Positions 18,330 through 26,789 of a stretch of DNA of 64,000 nt are shown in pieces. Numbering within the stretch: the first letter of the stretch is position 1; each line of letters starts with the position of its first letter. Under the pieces are notes generated by a model. That model was not told the DNA's origin, ran no database searches, and saw only the letters and a list, made by a program, of their open reading frames with translations. Where the stretch lies: contig JAUSTR010000001.1 of the NCBI GenBank assembly GCA_030812955.1, positions 558,001 to 622,000 of the forward strand, given 5' to 3'. The position numbers and the translations under genes were made by a program. Source of the DNA: Bacillus alveayuensis (GTDB lineage: Bacteria > Bacillota > Bacilli > Bacillales > Aeribacillaceae).

Positions 18330-19006
18330 TGACAAATAAAAGGGGTTATGATCAAGCAGAATCATTAAGAAAGCAGCTGATCGATGAATATAAAGAAACG
18401 ACTGGTACATACCCTCCTCGAAGCGAAGTTCATCATAAAAAGGGAAAGAGAAAAAGTAAAAACGGAAAATACCCATTGCTTCGCTTTCTTGTTGTCACAT
18501 TTATTTTTATTCCATTGATCGTTTTTTCTATTATTTATCTATTGGAGCGAAAAAATGAAGCGAAAGTTTCCGAAGGTTCATCGGATTTTGAATCAGTCAT
18601 CGTTTCTTTTAGTGACTATGAAAAGGAAGTGGATCAAGCGAAAAACGCAAATCACAACGAGAATGAAAGTGTAGCAGGAAAAAAAGAAGAAAAGAAAGAT
18701 CAACAGCAGGAAGAGCTCAAAAAAGATACGGCTCCTATAATCGAGAAGAACGAAGAAAACGAAAAAGTTGAAATAGAGAAAAAAGAGGAAGAATATAAGA
18801 GCAGCAATCCATCAATAGATACAAACGATCAAGCAAATGAAAATGTACGAATCATCACACATACTGTACAGCCAGGAGAAACTTTATACCGAATTTCCAT
18901 GAAATATTATCAAAGTAGAGATGGAGAAGAAAAAATTAGACAATATAATCACCTAAATGGAAACGAAATTTATGTAGGACAGGTTTTAAAAATACCTCTA
19001 GAATGA
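18329..19006 (+). CDS. ypbE: YpbE, membrane-anchored LysM protein
   Basis: This 225-aa protein has a basic cytoplasmic N-terminus (about 1-48), a single membrane span (about 50-70), a long Glu/Lys-rich low-complexity linker (about 100-168), and a C-terminal LysM domain (about 175-225, THTVQPGETLYRISMKYY). The layout places the LysM domain outside the membrane in contact with peptidoglycan. The ATG overlaps the ypbD stop by 1 bp and follows GGAGGGAG. The exact role is unknown. Confidence 0.88.
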   Translation: MTNKRGYDQAESLRKQLIDEYKETTGTYPPRSEVHHKKGKRKSKNGKYPLLRFLVVTFIFIPLIVFSIIYLLERKNEAKVSEGSSDFESVIVSFSDYEKEVDQAKNANHNENESVAGKKEEKKDQQQEELKKDTAPIIEKNEENEKVEIEKKEEEYKSSNPSIDTNDQANENVRIITHTVQPGETLYRISMKYYQSRDGEEKIRQYNHLNGNEIYVGQVLKIPLE

Positions 19007-19013
19007 AAATTCT

Positions 19014-19092
19014 TGGCTTTGTTCGTAAACTTTGCTGCTTTTAGCCTGTCTATGACAGTCGAAAAGCTATAGTAAAGCAACAATCTTTTAGA
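19014..19092 (+). repeat. Dispersed hairpin element, copy D (short deletion form)
   Basis: Left-end sequence TTCGTAAACTTTGCTGCTTTT is joined through GTCTATGACAGTC to the right-end sequence CGAAAAGCTATAGTAAAGCA and CAATCTTTTAGAA. All three internal hairpins are missing, leaving little more than the two terminal arms. It lies between ypbE and ypbF. Confidence 0.7.
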
Positions 19093-19152
19093 ATCATACT
19101 TTGACCGTTTCCCACATAACTTGTACTAAAAATGTGGATTGGGGTCAAAAGA

Positions 19153-19608
19153 ATGGAAAAAAAGATCAAGGAGTTGAAATATACGGATTCACAGGCCAAA
19201 CAAATGCTTCAAGAACTTGTAAAACGAAAGCGTGTATATGAACAAGTGAAAAATCGATGCAAAGGATGGCAGTTTTTGTTCTTTATTTTAACTAGCCTTT
19301 TTTTTCTTTATTTGTATTTTTTTCTTTATGTACCTTATAACGGGCAAATTGGATTCGTTATTCATGCATTTATTACCGAGTCTAAACATATTTTTTATAT
19401 CCTCTTGTTAGGTAGTTGTTATGGAATGATTTTTTATTATAAGAAAAAAGAGGAAAAGAAGGAAAAAGAATATCATGAACTAAGATGTGAAATTATTGAA
19501 AAAAGTACAGATTTATGGAAAAGTGATGACGCATGGCGCGAAAGAGAAGATGTTTTTGCGATGATGAAGCAACAATATGATATTAATTTGTATTTTGAAA
19601 GCAAATAA
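19153..19608 (+). CDS. ypbF: YpbF, DUF2663-type membrane protein
   Basis: This small membrane protein (151 aa from ATG 19153) has a charged N-terminal helix, two hydrophobic spans (about 41-62 and 83-100), and a highly charged Lys/Glu C-terminal helix that may coil. The position after ypbE and the topology match B. subtilis YpbF; the function is unknown. ATG 19132 would add seven residues, but neither start has a strong Shine-Dalgarno; GGGGT is nearer to 19153. Confidence 0.75.
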   Translation: MEKKIKELKYTDSQAKQMLQELVKRKRVYEQVKNRCKGWQFLFFILTSLFFLYLYFFLYVPYNGQIGFVIHAFITESKHIFYILLLGSCYGMIFYYKKKEEKKEKEYHELRCEIIEKSTDLWKSDDAWREREDVFAMMKQQYDINLYFESK

Positions 19609-19719
19609 AGAAATAAACGATATGAAATCCATTTACTTATACATTAAGGATCATTGAAGTCGGATAACTTTCTTTCATGAATGCTTCCCTCATGCATATA
19701 GTGTATAGGAGGGAGTTTT

Positions 19720-20130
19720 ATGAATCCGAAATTAATGAGTATCTTTCTTGGCTTTTTGGCTGGCCTTTTATTTATTCGTACATTGCCAAATAAAAAACCA
19801 TTTGAAATAACTGAATTTTTACTTGAGCTTATTTTACATCCTGTACAATTTTTTTTGGCCATGCTTTTTTTCTTTATCTCCTTTTTAGCCAATGCCTACT
19901 TATTGAAAAAAAGCTTCGAAGAAACATACCTTTTCCTGAAAAAAGGAGGGGTAAAGTGGCATGAACTCCTTTTAAGCTACACAGTAGTATTCATTTTTTA
20001 TTTGCTTTTTCTCCAAAGCTTTTGGTATACGATCTCATTATTATTATTTTCAATTATATATAGTTTATTGTCTCTGGAATTTAAGATCAAGAATGAGGTT
20101 GATTTGAAAAAACTAAATCGAAAATTATAA
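19720..20130 (+). CDS. Hypothetical four-span membrane protein
   Basis: This 136-aa protein is not recognised. It shows hydrophobic segments at about 5-21, 40-62, 84-104 and 106-118. A short Lys-rich tail follows, and one charged loop (LKKSFEETYLFLKKGG). A near-perfect AGGAGGGAG site precedes the ATG, so it is very likely translated. It stands alone between ypbF and mecB with no clear terminator. No catalytic or transport motif is visible. Confidence 0.7.
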   Translation: MNPKLMSIFLGFLAGLLFIRTLPNKKPFEITEFLLELILHPVQFFLAMLFFFISFLANAYLLKKSFEETYLFLKKGGVKWHELLLSYTVVFIFYLLFLQSFWYTISLLLFSIIYSLLSLEFKIKNEVDLKKLNRKL

Positions 20131-20233
20131 AACATTTTCTCGCTGCTCACTCCTAAAAATCCATAATATGTTGCTTGTCTTCCTTTTCATCTCGTTGTAA
20201 ACTGTTTACTAACTAACGAACCATCTTGATGAA

Positions 20234-20258
20234 TTCTCATACAATGAAATTATGAGAA
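20234..20258 (+). promoter_or_regulatory. Inverted repeat upstream of mecB
   Basis: TTCTCATA (20234-20241) and TATGAGAA (20251-20258) form an 8-bp inverted repeat with a 9-bp spacer, ending 30 bp before the mecB ATG. No T run follows, so it is more like an operator or a leader hairpin than a terminator. Confidence 0.4.
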
Positions 20259-20288
20259 TGCCTTAAGGTGACGGCGGGAGGGAAAAGG

Positions 20289-20870
20289 ATGCGACTTGAG
20301 CGTCTAAATTATAACAAAATTAAAATTTTTTTAACACAGGATGATTTACTGGATCGAGGTTTAACAAAGGAAGATCTTTGGAAAGACTCGCTCAAGGTTC
20401 ATCAGCTTTTCCATGAAATGATGAACGAAGCAAGCGAGGAACTAGGTTTTAATGTACATGGACCGATAGCGGTTGAAGTGTATTCTCTTCAAGCACAAGG
20501 CATGGTCATCATTGTTACGAAACACAATGATGAAGAAATAGATGAGGAATATTCAGATGATTATATAGAAATGCAAGTAAAGGTTGATGAAAATAACGAT
20601 ATATTGTATGAATTTGCTGATTTTGAAGACGTTATTGCCCTCTCTAAAGCTCTTAAACGTTTTTGCATAAATGGGGGTACACTTTATTTTTATGATCAGC
20701 GTTATTATTTATTACTTGATGAATGGCAGCCGATCTCGCTTGATCATCTAATTGCTATATTGGCCGAATATGGAATTTCAACACCAATTACTGCATATCG
20801 TCTCAACGAATATGGTCAAGTATTAATGAAGGGCGATGCATTAGAACAACTTGAAAAATATTTTCATTAA
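20289..20870 (+). CDS. mecB: Adaptor protein MecB (YpbH), MecA family
   Basis: This 193-aa adaptor of the MecA/YpbH family delivers substrates to the ClpC AAA+ unfoldase for ClpP degradation. The N-terminal substrate-binding region begins MRLERLNYNKIKIFLTQDDL. An acidic linker (about 79-92, EEIDEEYSDDYIE) and a C-terminal ClpC-binding domain ending in YGISTPITAYRLNEYG follow. The location next to gudB points to the YpbH paralogue rather than MecA itself, which in B. subtilis is near spx. The start is ATG at 20289 with GGGAGG 7 nt upstream. Confidence 0.88.
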   Translation: MRLERLNYNKIKIFLTQDDLLDRGLTKEDLWKDSLKVHQLFHEMMNEASEELGFNVHGPIAVEVYSLQAQGMVIIVTKHNDEEIDEEYSDDYIEMQVKVDENNDILYEFADFEDVIALSKALKRFCINGGTLYFYDQRYYLLLDEWQPISLDHLIAILAEYGISTPITAYRLNEYGQVLMKGDALEQLEKYFH

Positions 20871-20897
20871 AAGCGGATATTCATCTGTTTTTGATAA

Positions 20898-20927
20898 AGG
20901 CTGCTATCGCAAATTTTGTTGTTTTTC
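20898..20927 (+). repeat. Left-end fragment of the dispersed hairpin element
   Basis: AGGCTGCTATCGCAAATTTT followed by GTTGTTTTTC matches the element's left terminus with a few changes. It lies 100 bp before full copy E, and nothing recognisable lies between them. It may be the remnant of an older insertion. Confidence 0.5.
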
Positions 20928-21000
20928 TTGCTCAAACGAAAAACATGTGAAAAATGAGGAGTAAGACGCTTGAGGTAAGACGCAAAGCAATCGGCGAATC

Positions 21001-21192
21001 AGGCTGTTTTCGTAAACTTTGATGGTTTTCGACTGTTTAAAACCGAACAAAGCACGTGTCGGACAAATCACATTTGTCCGACAATTGGCTTTTGTTCGGT
21101 TCATGTCATGCTTTAACGTGACATAGCAAGCGTATCGCTTGCCTGACAGTCGAAAAGCTATTGTAAAGCAACAATCTTATAGAATGGAGCCT
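21001..21192 (+). repeat. Dispersed hairpin element, copy E (full length)
   Basis: This 192-bp element is bounded by AGGCTGTTTTCGTAAACTTT and TCTTATAGAATGGAGCCT. The order is large nested hairpin (ACCGAACAAA/TTTTGTTCGGT enclosing TGTCGGACAAAT/ATTTGTCCGACA), then GTCATG-type hairpin, then GCAAGCG/CGCTTGC hairpin, then GACAGTCG. No flanking direct repeat is evident. It is in the opposite orientation to copy C. Confidence 0.8.
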
Positions 21193-21480
21193 TTTTTTAA
21201 AAGCAGGAATTAATTCGAAAAAAGAGCTTTGTTCATATATTACAAGGATTAAGAAAAGTATATTCGACGTAGACGCCAAGTTTTCGTACAAAACGTAAAT
21301 CAAGTGCAGCTGTTTTTTTGTCGATAAGGCTCGGTACAAACGAGTTTTTTTATTTGTATTAAATTTTTATGAAATGAATGTGGATGGAAAATAATGAGAT
21401 ACTAAGAAAGTGAATGTTTTTATGGATGTAATCGCTTTCTGGGTCCTGCTAAAAATTATTTAAAACGAGGAAAATATTCT
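21193..21480 (+). other. Non-coding stretch between copy E and the gudB promoter
   Basis: No gene is visible on either strand. A short hairpin (CTCG 21330-21333 with CGAG 21341-21344, extended by two G-U pairs) followed by seven T could be a weak plus-strand terminator. The rest is AT-rich with no recognised signal. Confidence 0.4.
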
Positions 21481-21508
21481 TTGCATATATGAATCGAAGG
21501 TGTATACT
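21481..21508 (+). promoter_or_regulatory. Putative sigma-A promoter of gudB
   Basis: TTGCAT (21481-21486), 16-bp spacer, TATACT (21503-21508), about 60 bp before the gudB ATG. Confidence 0.5.
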
Positions 21509-21571
21509 ATGTCATGAAAGGTGGACTTTACATTTTTATTACTGAATGAAAAAGTAGGAGGTTTACTTAGT

Positions 21572-22828
21572 ATGGTAGCCGAAGGCAACGAAAAAAACGA
21601 CATTTTAAAATCGACACAAACGGTGATACATAGAGCGTTAGAAAAGCTTGGCTATCCCGAAGAAGTGTATGAGCTATTAAAAGAACCGTTGCGTATGCTA
21701 ACAGTAAAAATTCCCGTACGCATGGACGATGGTTCTGTCAAAATTTTTACTGGCTACCGGGCACAACATAACGATTCTGTTGGACCAACAAAGGGAGGTA
21801 TACGATTCCATCCAAATGTAACGGAAAAGGAAGTTAAAGCACTTTCGATTTGGATGAGTCTAAAATGTGGGATCGTTGATTTGCCATACGGTGGGGGAAA
21901 AGGTGGAATTGTTTGTGATCCACGAGATATGTCATTTAGAGAATTAGAACGCTTAAGTCGGGGGTATGTAAGAGCGATAAGCCAAATTGTTGGACCTACA
22001 AAAGACATTCCAGCTCCTGATGTCTTTACAAACTCACAAATTATGGCATGGATGATGGATGAATACAGTCGCATTGATGAATTTAACTCCCCTGGATTTA
22101 TTACGGGTAAACCGCTCGTTCTTGGTGGATCACACGGGCGTGAGTCAGCAACAGCAAAAGGTGTTACCATTTGTATCCGTGAAGCTGCGAAAAAGCGAGG
22201 AATCTCTCTTGAGGGAGCTCGAGTAGTTGTGCAAGGCTTCGGTAACGCTGGAAGTTATTTGGCTAAATTTATGCACGATGCTGGGGCAAAAGTTATTGGG
22301 ATTTCTGATGCCTATGGCGGCTTATATGATCCAAATGGATTAGATATTGATTATTTGTTAGATAGACGTGACAGCTTCGGTACGGTAACAAAGCTGTTTA
22401 AAGATACGATTACGAATAAAGAACTATTAGAATTAGAATGTGATATTTTAGTGCCGGCTGCGATTGAAAATCAAATTACAGAAGAAAATGCGCATAACAT
22501 TCGTGCAAAAATTGTCGTGGAAGCAGCTAATGGCCCAACAACACTTGAAGCAACGGAAATTCTTACGAATCGCGGAATCTTACTCGTTCCGGATGTTTTA
22601 GCGAGCGCTGGCGGTGTAACCGTTTCCTATTTTGAATGGGTACAAAATAATCAAGGATATTACTGGTCAGAAGAAGAAGTAGAAGAAAAGCTCGAAAAAG
22701 TAATGGTAAAAGCATTTAACAATGTTTATGAAACAGCACAAAACCGTCGTGTTGATATGCGCCTAGCTGCTTATATGGTCGGTGTTCGAAAAATGGCAGA
22801 GGCCTCTCGTTTTAGAGGTTGGATATAA
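21572..22828 (+). CDS. gudB: NAD-specific glutamate dehydrogenase GudB
   Basis: This 418-aa catabolic glutamate dehydrogenase converts glutamate to 2-oxoglutarate and ammonium. The catalytic region PYGGGKGGI (active-site Lys110) and the glycine-rich NAD-binding segment VVQGFGNAGSYLAKF are present. The start is ATG at 21572 with TAGGAGG 10 nt upstream; an upstream in-frame extension is not needed. The region where B. subtilis 168 GudB has an inactivating three-residue duplication reads EVKALSIW with one VKA only, so the enzyme should be active. It is transcribed alone, ending at a strong terminator. Confidence 0.95.
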   Translation: MVAEGNEKNDILKSTQTVIHRALEKLGYPEEVYELLKEPLRMLTVKIPVRMDDGSVKIFTGYRAQHNDSVGPTKGGIRFHPNVTEKEVKALSIWMSLKCGIVDLPYGGGKGGIVCDPRDMSFRELERLSRGYVRAISQIVGPTKDIPAPDVFTNSQIMAWMMDEYSRIDEFNSPGFITGKPLVLGGSHGRESATAKGVTICIREAAKKRGISLEGARVVVQGFGNAGSYLAKFMHDAGAKVIGISDAYGGLYDPNGLDIDYLLDRRDSFGTVTKLFKDTITNKELLELECDILVPAAIENQITEENAHNIRAKIVVEAANGPTTLEATEILTNRGILLVPDVLASAGGVTVSYFEWVQNNQGYYWSEEEVEEKLEKVMVKAFNNVYETAQNRRVDMRLAAYMVGVRKMAEASRFRGWI

Positions 22829-22845
22829 TATTTGAAACGATTTTG

Positions 22846-22877
22846 AAAATCTCCTATCATAAGATAGGAGATTTTTT
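22846..22877 (+). terminator. Terminator after gudB
   Basis: A perfect 13-bp stem, AAAATCTCCTATC (22846-22858) with GATAGGAGATTTT (22863-22875), loop ATAA, then further T. Confidence 0.9.
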
Positions 22878-22925
22878 ATGGTATTAAAGAGCGTCAGACA
22901 GGCGAAAGCATAGGAGTGAATGTAC

Positions 22926-23912
22926 ATGAAAAGAGAAGAAGTCATCATTGTTGGGGGAGGGCCATGTGGCCTATCTGCTGCAATTGAGCTAAAAGAAATC
23001 GGGTTCAAGCCTTTAGTTATTGAAAAAGGGAATATTGTCAATTCCATCTATCATTATCCTACACACCAAACTTTTTTTAGCACTAGTGAAAAGTTAGAAA
23101 TTGGGGGAGTTCCATTTATAACTGAAAATCGTAAGCCCGTTAGAAATCAAGCGTTGGCTTATTATCGCGAAGTAGTAAAAAGAAAACAGCTAAGAATTCA
23201 TGCTTTCGAGAAAGTCAAAAAAGTAGAAAAAAGAGAAAGCGATGGCTCGTTTATTGTCACGACAACAAAAGATGTATATGAAGCACCATTTGTTATCATC
23301 GCCACTGGCTATTATGATAACCCGAATTATATGAATGTACCTGGTGAAAATTTGCCGAAAGTATTTCATTATTTTAAAGAAGCTCATCCTTATTTTGATA
23401 AAGATGTTGTCGTGATTGGCGGGAAAAACTCAAGTGTTGACGCAGCCCTGGAATTAGTGAAAGCTGGGGCCCGCGTGACCGTTTTATATCGTGGCAGTGA
23501 ATATTCACAGAGTATAAAACCGTGGATTTTGCCTGAATTCGACTCATTAGTGAGAAAAGAAATCATTAAAATGGAATTTAATGCAGTCGTAAAAGAAATA
23601 AAGGAGCATTCTGTTACCTATATTGTGAATGGGAAAGAAGAAAAAACGATTCAAAATGACTTTGTCTTTGCTATGACTGGCTACCATCCTGACCATGCAT
23701 TTCTTAAGCAAATGGGTGTGAAAATTGATGAAGAAACAGGACGGCCAATGTATAATCCAGAAACGATGGAAACGAATGTGAAAGGGATTTTTATCGCTGG
23801 AGTGATCGCGGCTGGGAATAATGCTAATGAAATCTTTATTGAAAACGGTCGTTTCCATGGTGAGCTCATTGCCAAGGCGTTGAAGGAGAGATGCGAAAAG
23901 CACCATCTTTAA
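22926..23912 (+). CDS. ypdA: Bacillithiol disulfide reductase YpdA (Bdr)
   Basis: This 328-aa FAD/NADPH-dependent flavoprotein reduces oxidised bacillithiol. The N-terminal dinucleotide motif is IIVGGGPCGLSAAIEL, with Cys14, the conserved cysteine of the family. A second NADPH-binding motif VVIGGKNSSVDAALEL lies at about 160-175. The start is ATG at 22926, where TAGGAG is 9 nt upstream; an ATG two codons earlier is too close to that site. With this start the cysteine falls at position 14 as in B. subtilis. The terminator hairpin overlaps the stop codon. Confidence 0.93.
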   Translation: MKREEVIIVGGGPCGLSAAIELKEIGFKPLVIEKGNIVNSIYHYPTHQTFFSTSEKLEIGGVPFITENRKPVRNQALAYYREVVKRKQLRIHAFEKVKKVEKRESDGSFIVTTTKDVYEAPFVIIATGYYDNPNYMNVPGENLPKVFHYFKEAHPYFDKDVVVIGGKNSSVDAALELVKAGARVTVLYRGSEYSQSIKPWILPEFDSLVRKEIIKMEFNAVVKEIKEHSVTYIVNGKEEKTIQNDFVFAMTGYHPDHAFLKQMGVKIDEETGRPMYNPETMETNVKGIFIAGVIAAGNNANEIFIENGRFHGELIAKALKERCEKHHL

Positions 23913-23931
23913 AGCGAGATGGTGCTTTTTT
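23899..23931 (+). terminator. Terminator overlapping the ypdA stop codon
   Basis: AGCACCATCT (23899-23908) pairs with AGATGGTGCT (23917-23926), and six T follow. The ypdA stop codon (23910-23912) lies in the loop. Confidence 0.85.
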
Positions 23932-23954
23932 CAGGATATGATGAAAAGTCCCTT

Positions 23955-24923
23955 CTATTTTGCGAAGATTTCTTCCAATTCCGATAAACGGTTCGTGTGC
24001 TCTAAAGCGATTAAAAGTTTCATTCGCGCTTTTTGTCCGTTCAAACCATTACTAAAAATAACCCCTAAGCTTTTTAAATGGCTTCCCCCTCCTTCATAAC
24101 CATAAACATCTTGCACAATGCCATTAAAGCAGCGGGAAACAATGACGATTGGTACATTGTTTTGAATAAAGCGCTTGATGCTTGGAATTAAGGTTGGTGG
24201 GAGATTTCCTTGTCCTAAAGCTTCGATGACAATGCCATCGGGATGGACTGCTTCAAGTGCCGTCAATATTCTTTCATCCATACCGGCATATGCCTTTAAT
24301 AAGACAACATGCTTTGTTATTTTTTGAATCGGGAATGTCTGTCTTTCAATCGGTTTATGATGAAAAGATACGATTCGTTTATTCACGATTCCGATCGGCC
24401 CATATTGCGGACTTTGAAAGGTTGCCACATTACTTGTATGTGTTTTCGTCACATTTTTAGCTGTATGTATTTCGTCATTCATCACGACGAGAACACCAAC
24501 ATGCTTTGCTTCCTCACAACTGGCTACTTTAATAGCTGATAGGAGATTATACAAACCGTCAGATCCTAATTCATTACTTGATCGCATTGCACCAGTAACG
24601 ACAACGGGAATAGGAATATTTAAGGTGAGATCTAAAAAATAGGCGGTTTCCTCAAGTGTATCTGTTCCGTGAGTAACGACAATTCCATCCATTGTTTTTG
24701 AATGATAAGCTTCTTCAATCACTTCTTTCACTTTCAACATTTCTTTTGGAGTGATATGAGGTGATGGTAAGTGAAAGAGCTCTTTAACCTCTACATATGC
24801 GTTTTCGAATGAGAGCATTTGTTCTGTGAGAGGGTGAGAATCACTCGGTTTTACAACTCCTGATTGGGAATCCTCCTGCATGGAAATGGTTCCGCCTGTA
24901 TGGATCACAAAGATTTTTTTCAT
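23955..24923 (-). CDS. ansA: L-asparaginase, type I (AnsA)
   Basis: This 322-aa asparaginase deamidates asparagine to aspartate. Both catalytic threonine motifs are present: HTGGTISM (residues 8-15) and [12 protein letters not shown] near residue 84. There is no signal peptide, so it is the cytoplasmic type I. The minus-strand ATG follows GGAGG. It is convergent with ypdA and divergent from prsW. Family assignment is secure; the ans subtype symbol is inferred from this. Confidence 0.92.
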   Translation of the reverse strand: MKKIFVIHTGGTISMQEDSQSGVVKPSDSHPLTEQMLSFENAYVEVKELFHLPSPHITPKEMLKVKEVIEEAYHSKTMDGIVVTHGTDTLEETAYFLDLTLNIPIPVVVTGAMRSSNELGSDGLYNLLSAIKVASCEEAKHVGVLVVMNDEIHTAKNVTKTHTSNVATFQSPQYGPIGIVNKRIVSFHHKPIERQTFPIQKITKHVVLLKAYAGMDERILTALEAVHPDGIVIEALGQGNLPPTLIPSIKRFIQNNVPIVIVSRCFNGIVQDVYGYEGGGSHLKSLGVIFSNGLNGQKARMKLLIALEHTNRLSELEEIFAK

Positions 24924-25040
24924 GATGTTTCCTCCCTCAATTTCCTACATGTATTTTATTTAATCAATTTTTTGATTTTCAATTTGTGTTTTCCATGTTA
25001 CCATTTTATCGAATATATTTTCGGAGAAAAGAGGCACATT

Positions 25041-25712
25041 ATGTTTGCAATTATTTCAGCTGGGATTGCACCCGGTTTAGCTATTCTATCGTATTTTTAT
25101 TTAAAAGATCAATATGAGATGGAACCTCTATCTATGGTATTCCGCTCCTTTATTTTTGGAGCATTGCTCGTATTTCCGATTATGTTTATCCAATATGTAC
25201 TTGAAACGGAAGAACTAGTTACGACTCCCTTAATGAGAGCCTATTTTTCATCTGCTTTACTTGAAGAGTTTTTTAAGTGGTTTATTTTCTATTTTACCAT
25301 TTATTCTCATTTTTATTTTGATGAACATTACGATGGAGTTGTTTATGGTGTCTCGATCTCTCTTGGCTTTGCAACATTAGAAAATATCTTATATCTTGTT
25401 GCTAATGGGGTTGAATATGCTTTTGGACGTGCATTGCTACCTGTTTCTAGTCATGCCTTGTTTGGGGTATTAATGGGTTATTATTTCGGGAAAGGAAAAT
25501 TTTCGAAAGTTAACTATCGATATAAATGGCTGCTGTTGTCTTTATTTGTTCCAGTGTTTTTACATGGGATGTATGATTTTATCTTAATTTACTATGAAGA
25601 TTGGGAAATTTTTGTAACCCCCTTTATGATTTTTTTATGGGCACTCGCTTTACATAAAGCGAAAAAAGCAAGAATGCTTCATAAGCATAACGTCGAAACA
25701 CTATCTGGATAA
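25041..25712 (+). CDS. prsW: Site-1 intramembrane protease PrsW
   Basis: This 223-aa polytopic membrane protease of the PrsW family makes the first cut in the anti-sigma factor RsiW in B. subtilis, releasing SigW under antimicrobial stress. Catalytic Glu75-Glu76 lie in LLEEFFKW. Histidine-bearing helices [12 protein letters not shown] and FLHGMYDF follow. The start is ATG at 25041; an open frame extending 59 codons upstream overlaps ansA in antisense and lacks family character. A terminator follows. Confidence 0.92.
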   Translation: MFAIISAGIAPGLAILSYFYLKDQYEMEPLSMVFRSFIFGALLVFPIMFIQYVLETEELVTTPLMRAYFSSALLEEFFKWFIFYFTIYSHFYFDEHYDGVVYGVSISLGFATLENILYLVANGVEYAFGRALLPVSSHALFGVLMGYYFGKGKFSKVNYRYKWLLLSLFVPVFLHGMYDFILIYYEDWEIFVTPFMIFLWALALHKAKKARMLHKHNVETLSG

Positions 25713-25715
25713 AAA

Positions 25716-25740
25716 TGCCTAAACAAGGCGTTTTTTTTTT
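25716..25740 (+). terminator. Terminator after prsW
   Basis: A short GCCT/AGGC stem in TGCCTAAACAAGGCG is followed by ten T. The stem is weak but the T run is long. Confidence 0.6.
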
Positions 25741-25842
25741 GCTTAAGATAAGTTCTTCAAATATATCTAATATTTTCCTTCTGCATAAAATACCAATCAC
25801 TACAAAAAATACATATAACGAAAGAATTGTTAGGAGGCCAGT

Positions 25843-26775
25843 ATGATGAAAAGAACGAGAAAGTTTCTGCTGAAAGCGATTCCTCTAATATTTGTTTTCG
25901 GCTTAATTCTTTCTACAAATTTGAAGGCTGTACAAGCATTCTCGGAGCAAGTGATTCAACGAGGTGCTGTTGGTGATGATGTCATTGAATTGCAAGCAAG
26001 ACTTCAATATAACGGTTATTATCATGGGAAGATAGACGGTGTTTATGGCTGGGGAACTTATTGGGCAGTACGGAATTTCCAAAATAATTTTGGATTAAAA
26101 GAAGTAGATGGCTTAGTCGGACCAGAAACAAAGAAAAAACTAATCGATTCTACGAAATATTATAAAGATTTTGTGCATCGGCAAATCCGACAAGGAAAAG
26201 ATTTTACTCATTACGGTGGCATCCCTCTTAAAATCCAAACAGCTCCCTCAAAGGAAATGAAAGAAAAATGGAAAAAACAAGCTGAGGCTAGGAGGGGCCA
26301 ACAAGCTAAGCAGCCTAAACCATTACAACAAAAAAAGCAAGCTCGTAATCAGGGTAGAGAAAGAAGACCATCCACACAACAAAAAGCACAACCGACTGCA
26401 GTCAATATGCCAAGTGGTTTTTCACAAAATGATATACAGCTAATGGCGAATGCTGTATATGGGGAAGCCCGTGGCGAGCCGTATATCGGTCAAGTAGCGA
26501 TCGCAGCCGTTATATTAAATCGTGTGAAAAGTCCGGCTTTTCCTAATACAGTAGCTGGTGTCATATTTGAACCGGGTGCTTTCACAGCTGTGTCTGATGG
26601 ACAAATTTGGCTCAATCCTAATGAAACTGCCAAGAAAGCGGTATTAGATGCAATAAACGGTTGGGATCCAACGGAAAATGCGATGTATTACTTTAATCCG
26701 GATACGGCTACAAGTGCTTGGATTTGGTCAAGGCCGCAAATTAAAAAAATCGGAAAACATATTTTCTGTGAATAG
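25843..26775 (+). CDS. sleB: Spore cortex-lytic enzyme SleB
   Basis: This 310-aa exported germination enzyme is a lytic transglycosylase acting on muramic-lactam cortex. It has a signal peptide (about 1-33, cleavage after AVQA), a peptidoglycan-binding domain (about 37-104, VIQRGAVGDDVIELQARL), a Lys/Gln-rich linker, and a C-terminal hydrolase_2 catalytic domain (about 198-310) with catalytic-type Glu in AVYGEARGEP. ATG 25843 and 25846 are both near AGGAGG (5 and 8 nt). It is in an operon with ypeB, 14 bp downstream. No convincing sigma-G promoter was found. Confidence 0.93.
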   Translation: MMKRTRKFLLKAIPLIFVFGLILSTNLKAVQAFSEQVIQRGAVGDDVIELQARLQYNGYYHGKIDGVYGWGTYWAVRNFQNNFGLKEVDGLVGPETKKKLIDSTKYYKDFVHRQIRQGKDFTHYGGIPLKIQTAPSKEMKEKWKKQAEARRGQQAKQPKPLQQKKQARNQGRERRPSTQQKAQPTAVNMPSGFSQNDIQLMANAVYGEARGEPYIGQVAIAAVILNRVKSPAFPNTVAGVIFEPGAFTAVSDGQIWLNPNETAKKAVLDAINGWDPTENAMYYFNPDTATSAWIWSRPQIKKIGKHIFCE

Positions 26776-26789
26776 AGAGGTGTTACAAT

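Noticed and set aside
24864..25040. A 59-codon in-frame extension of prsW
   Set aside because: It is partly antisense to the ansA start. The start at 25041 puts the catalytic glutamates at 75-76 as in the family.
25741..25842. Possible sigma-G promoter for sleB (TGCATA and CATATAA boxes)
   Set aside because: The boxes are about 24 bp apart instead of about 18, so they do not form a credible sigma-G promoter.
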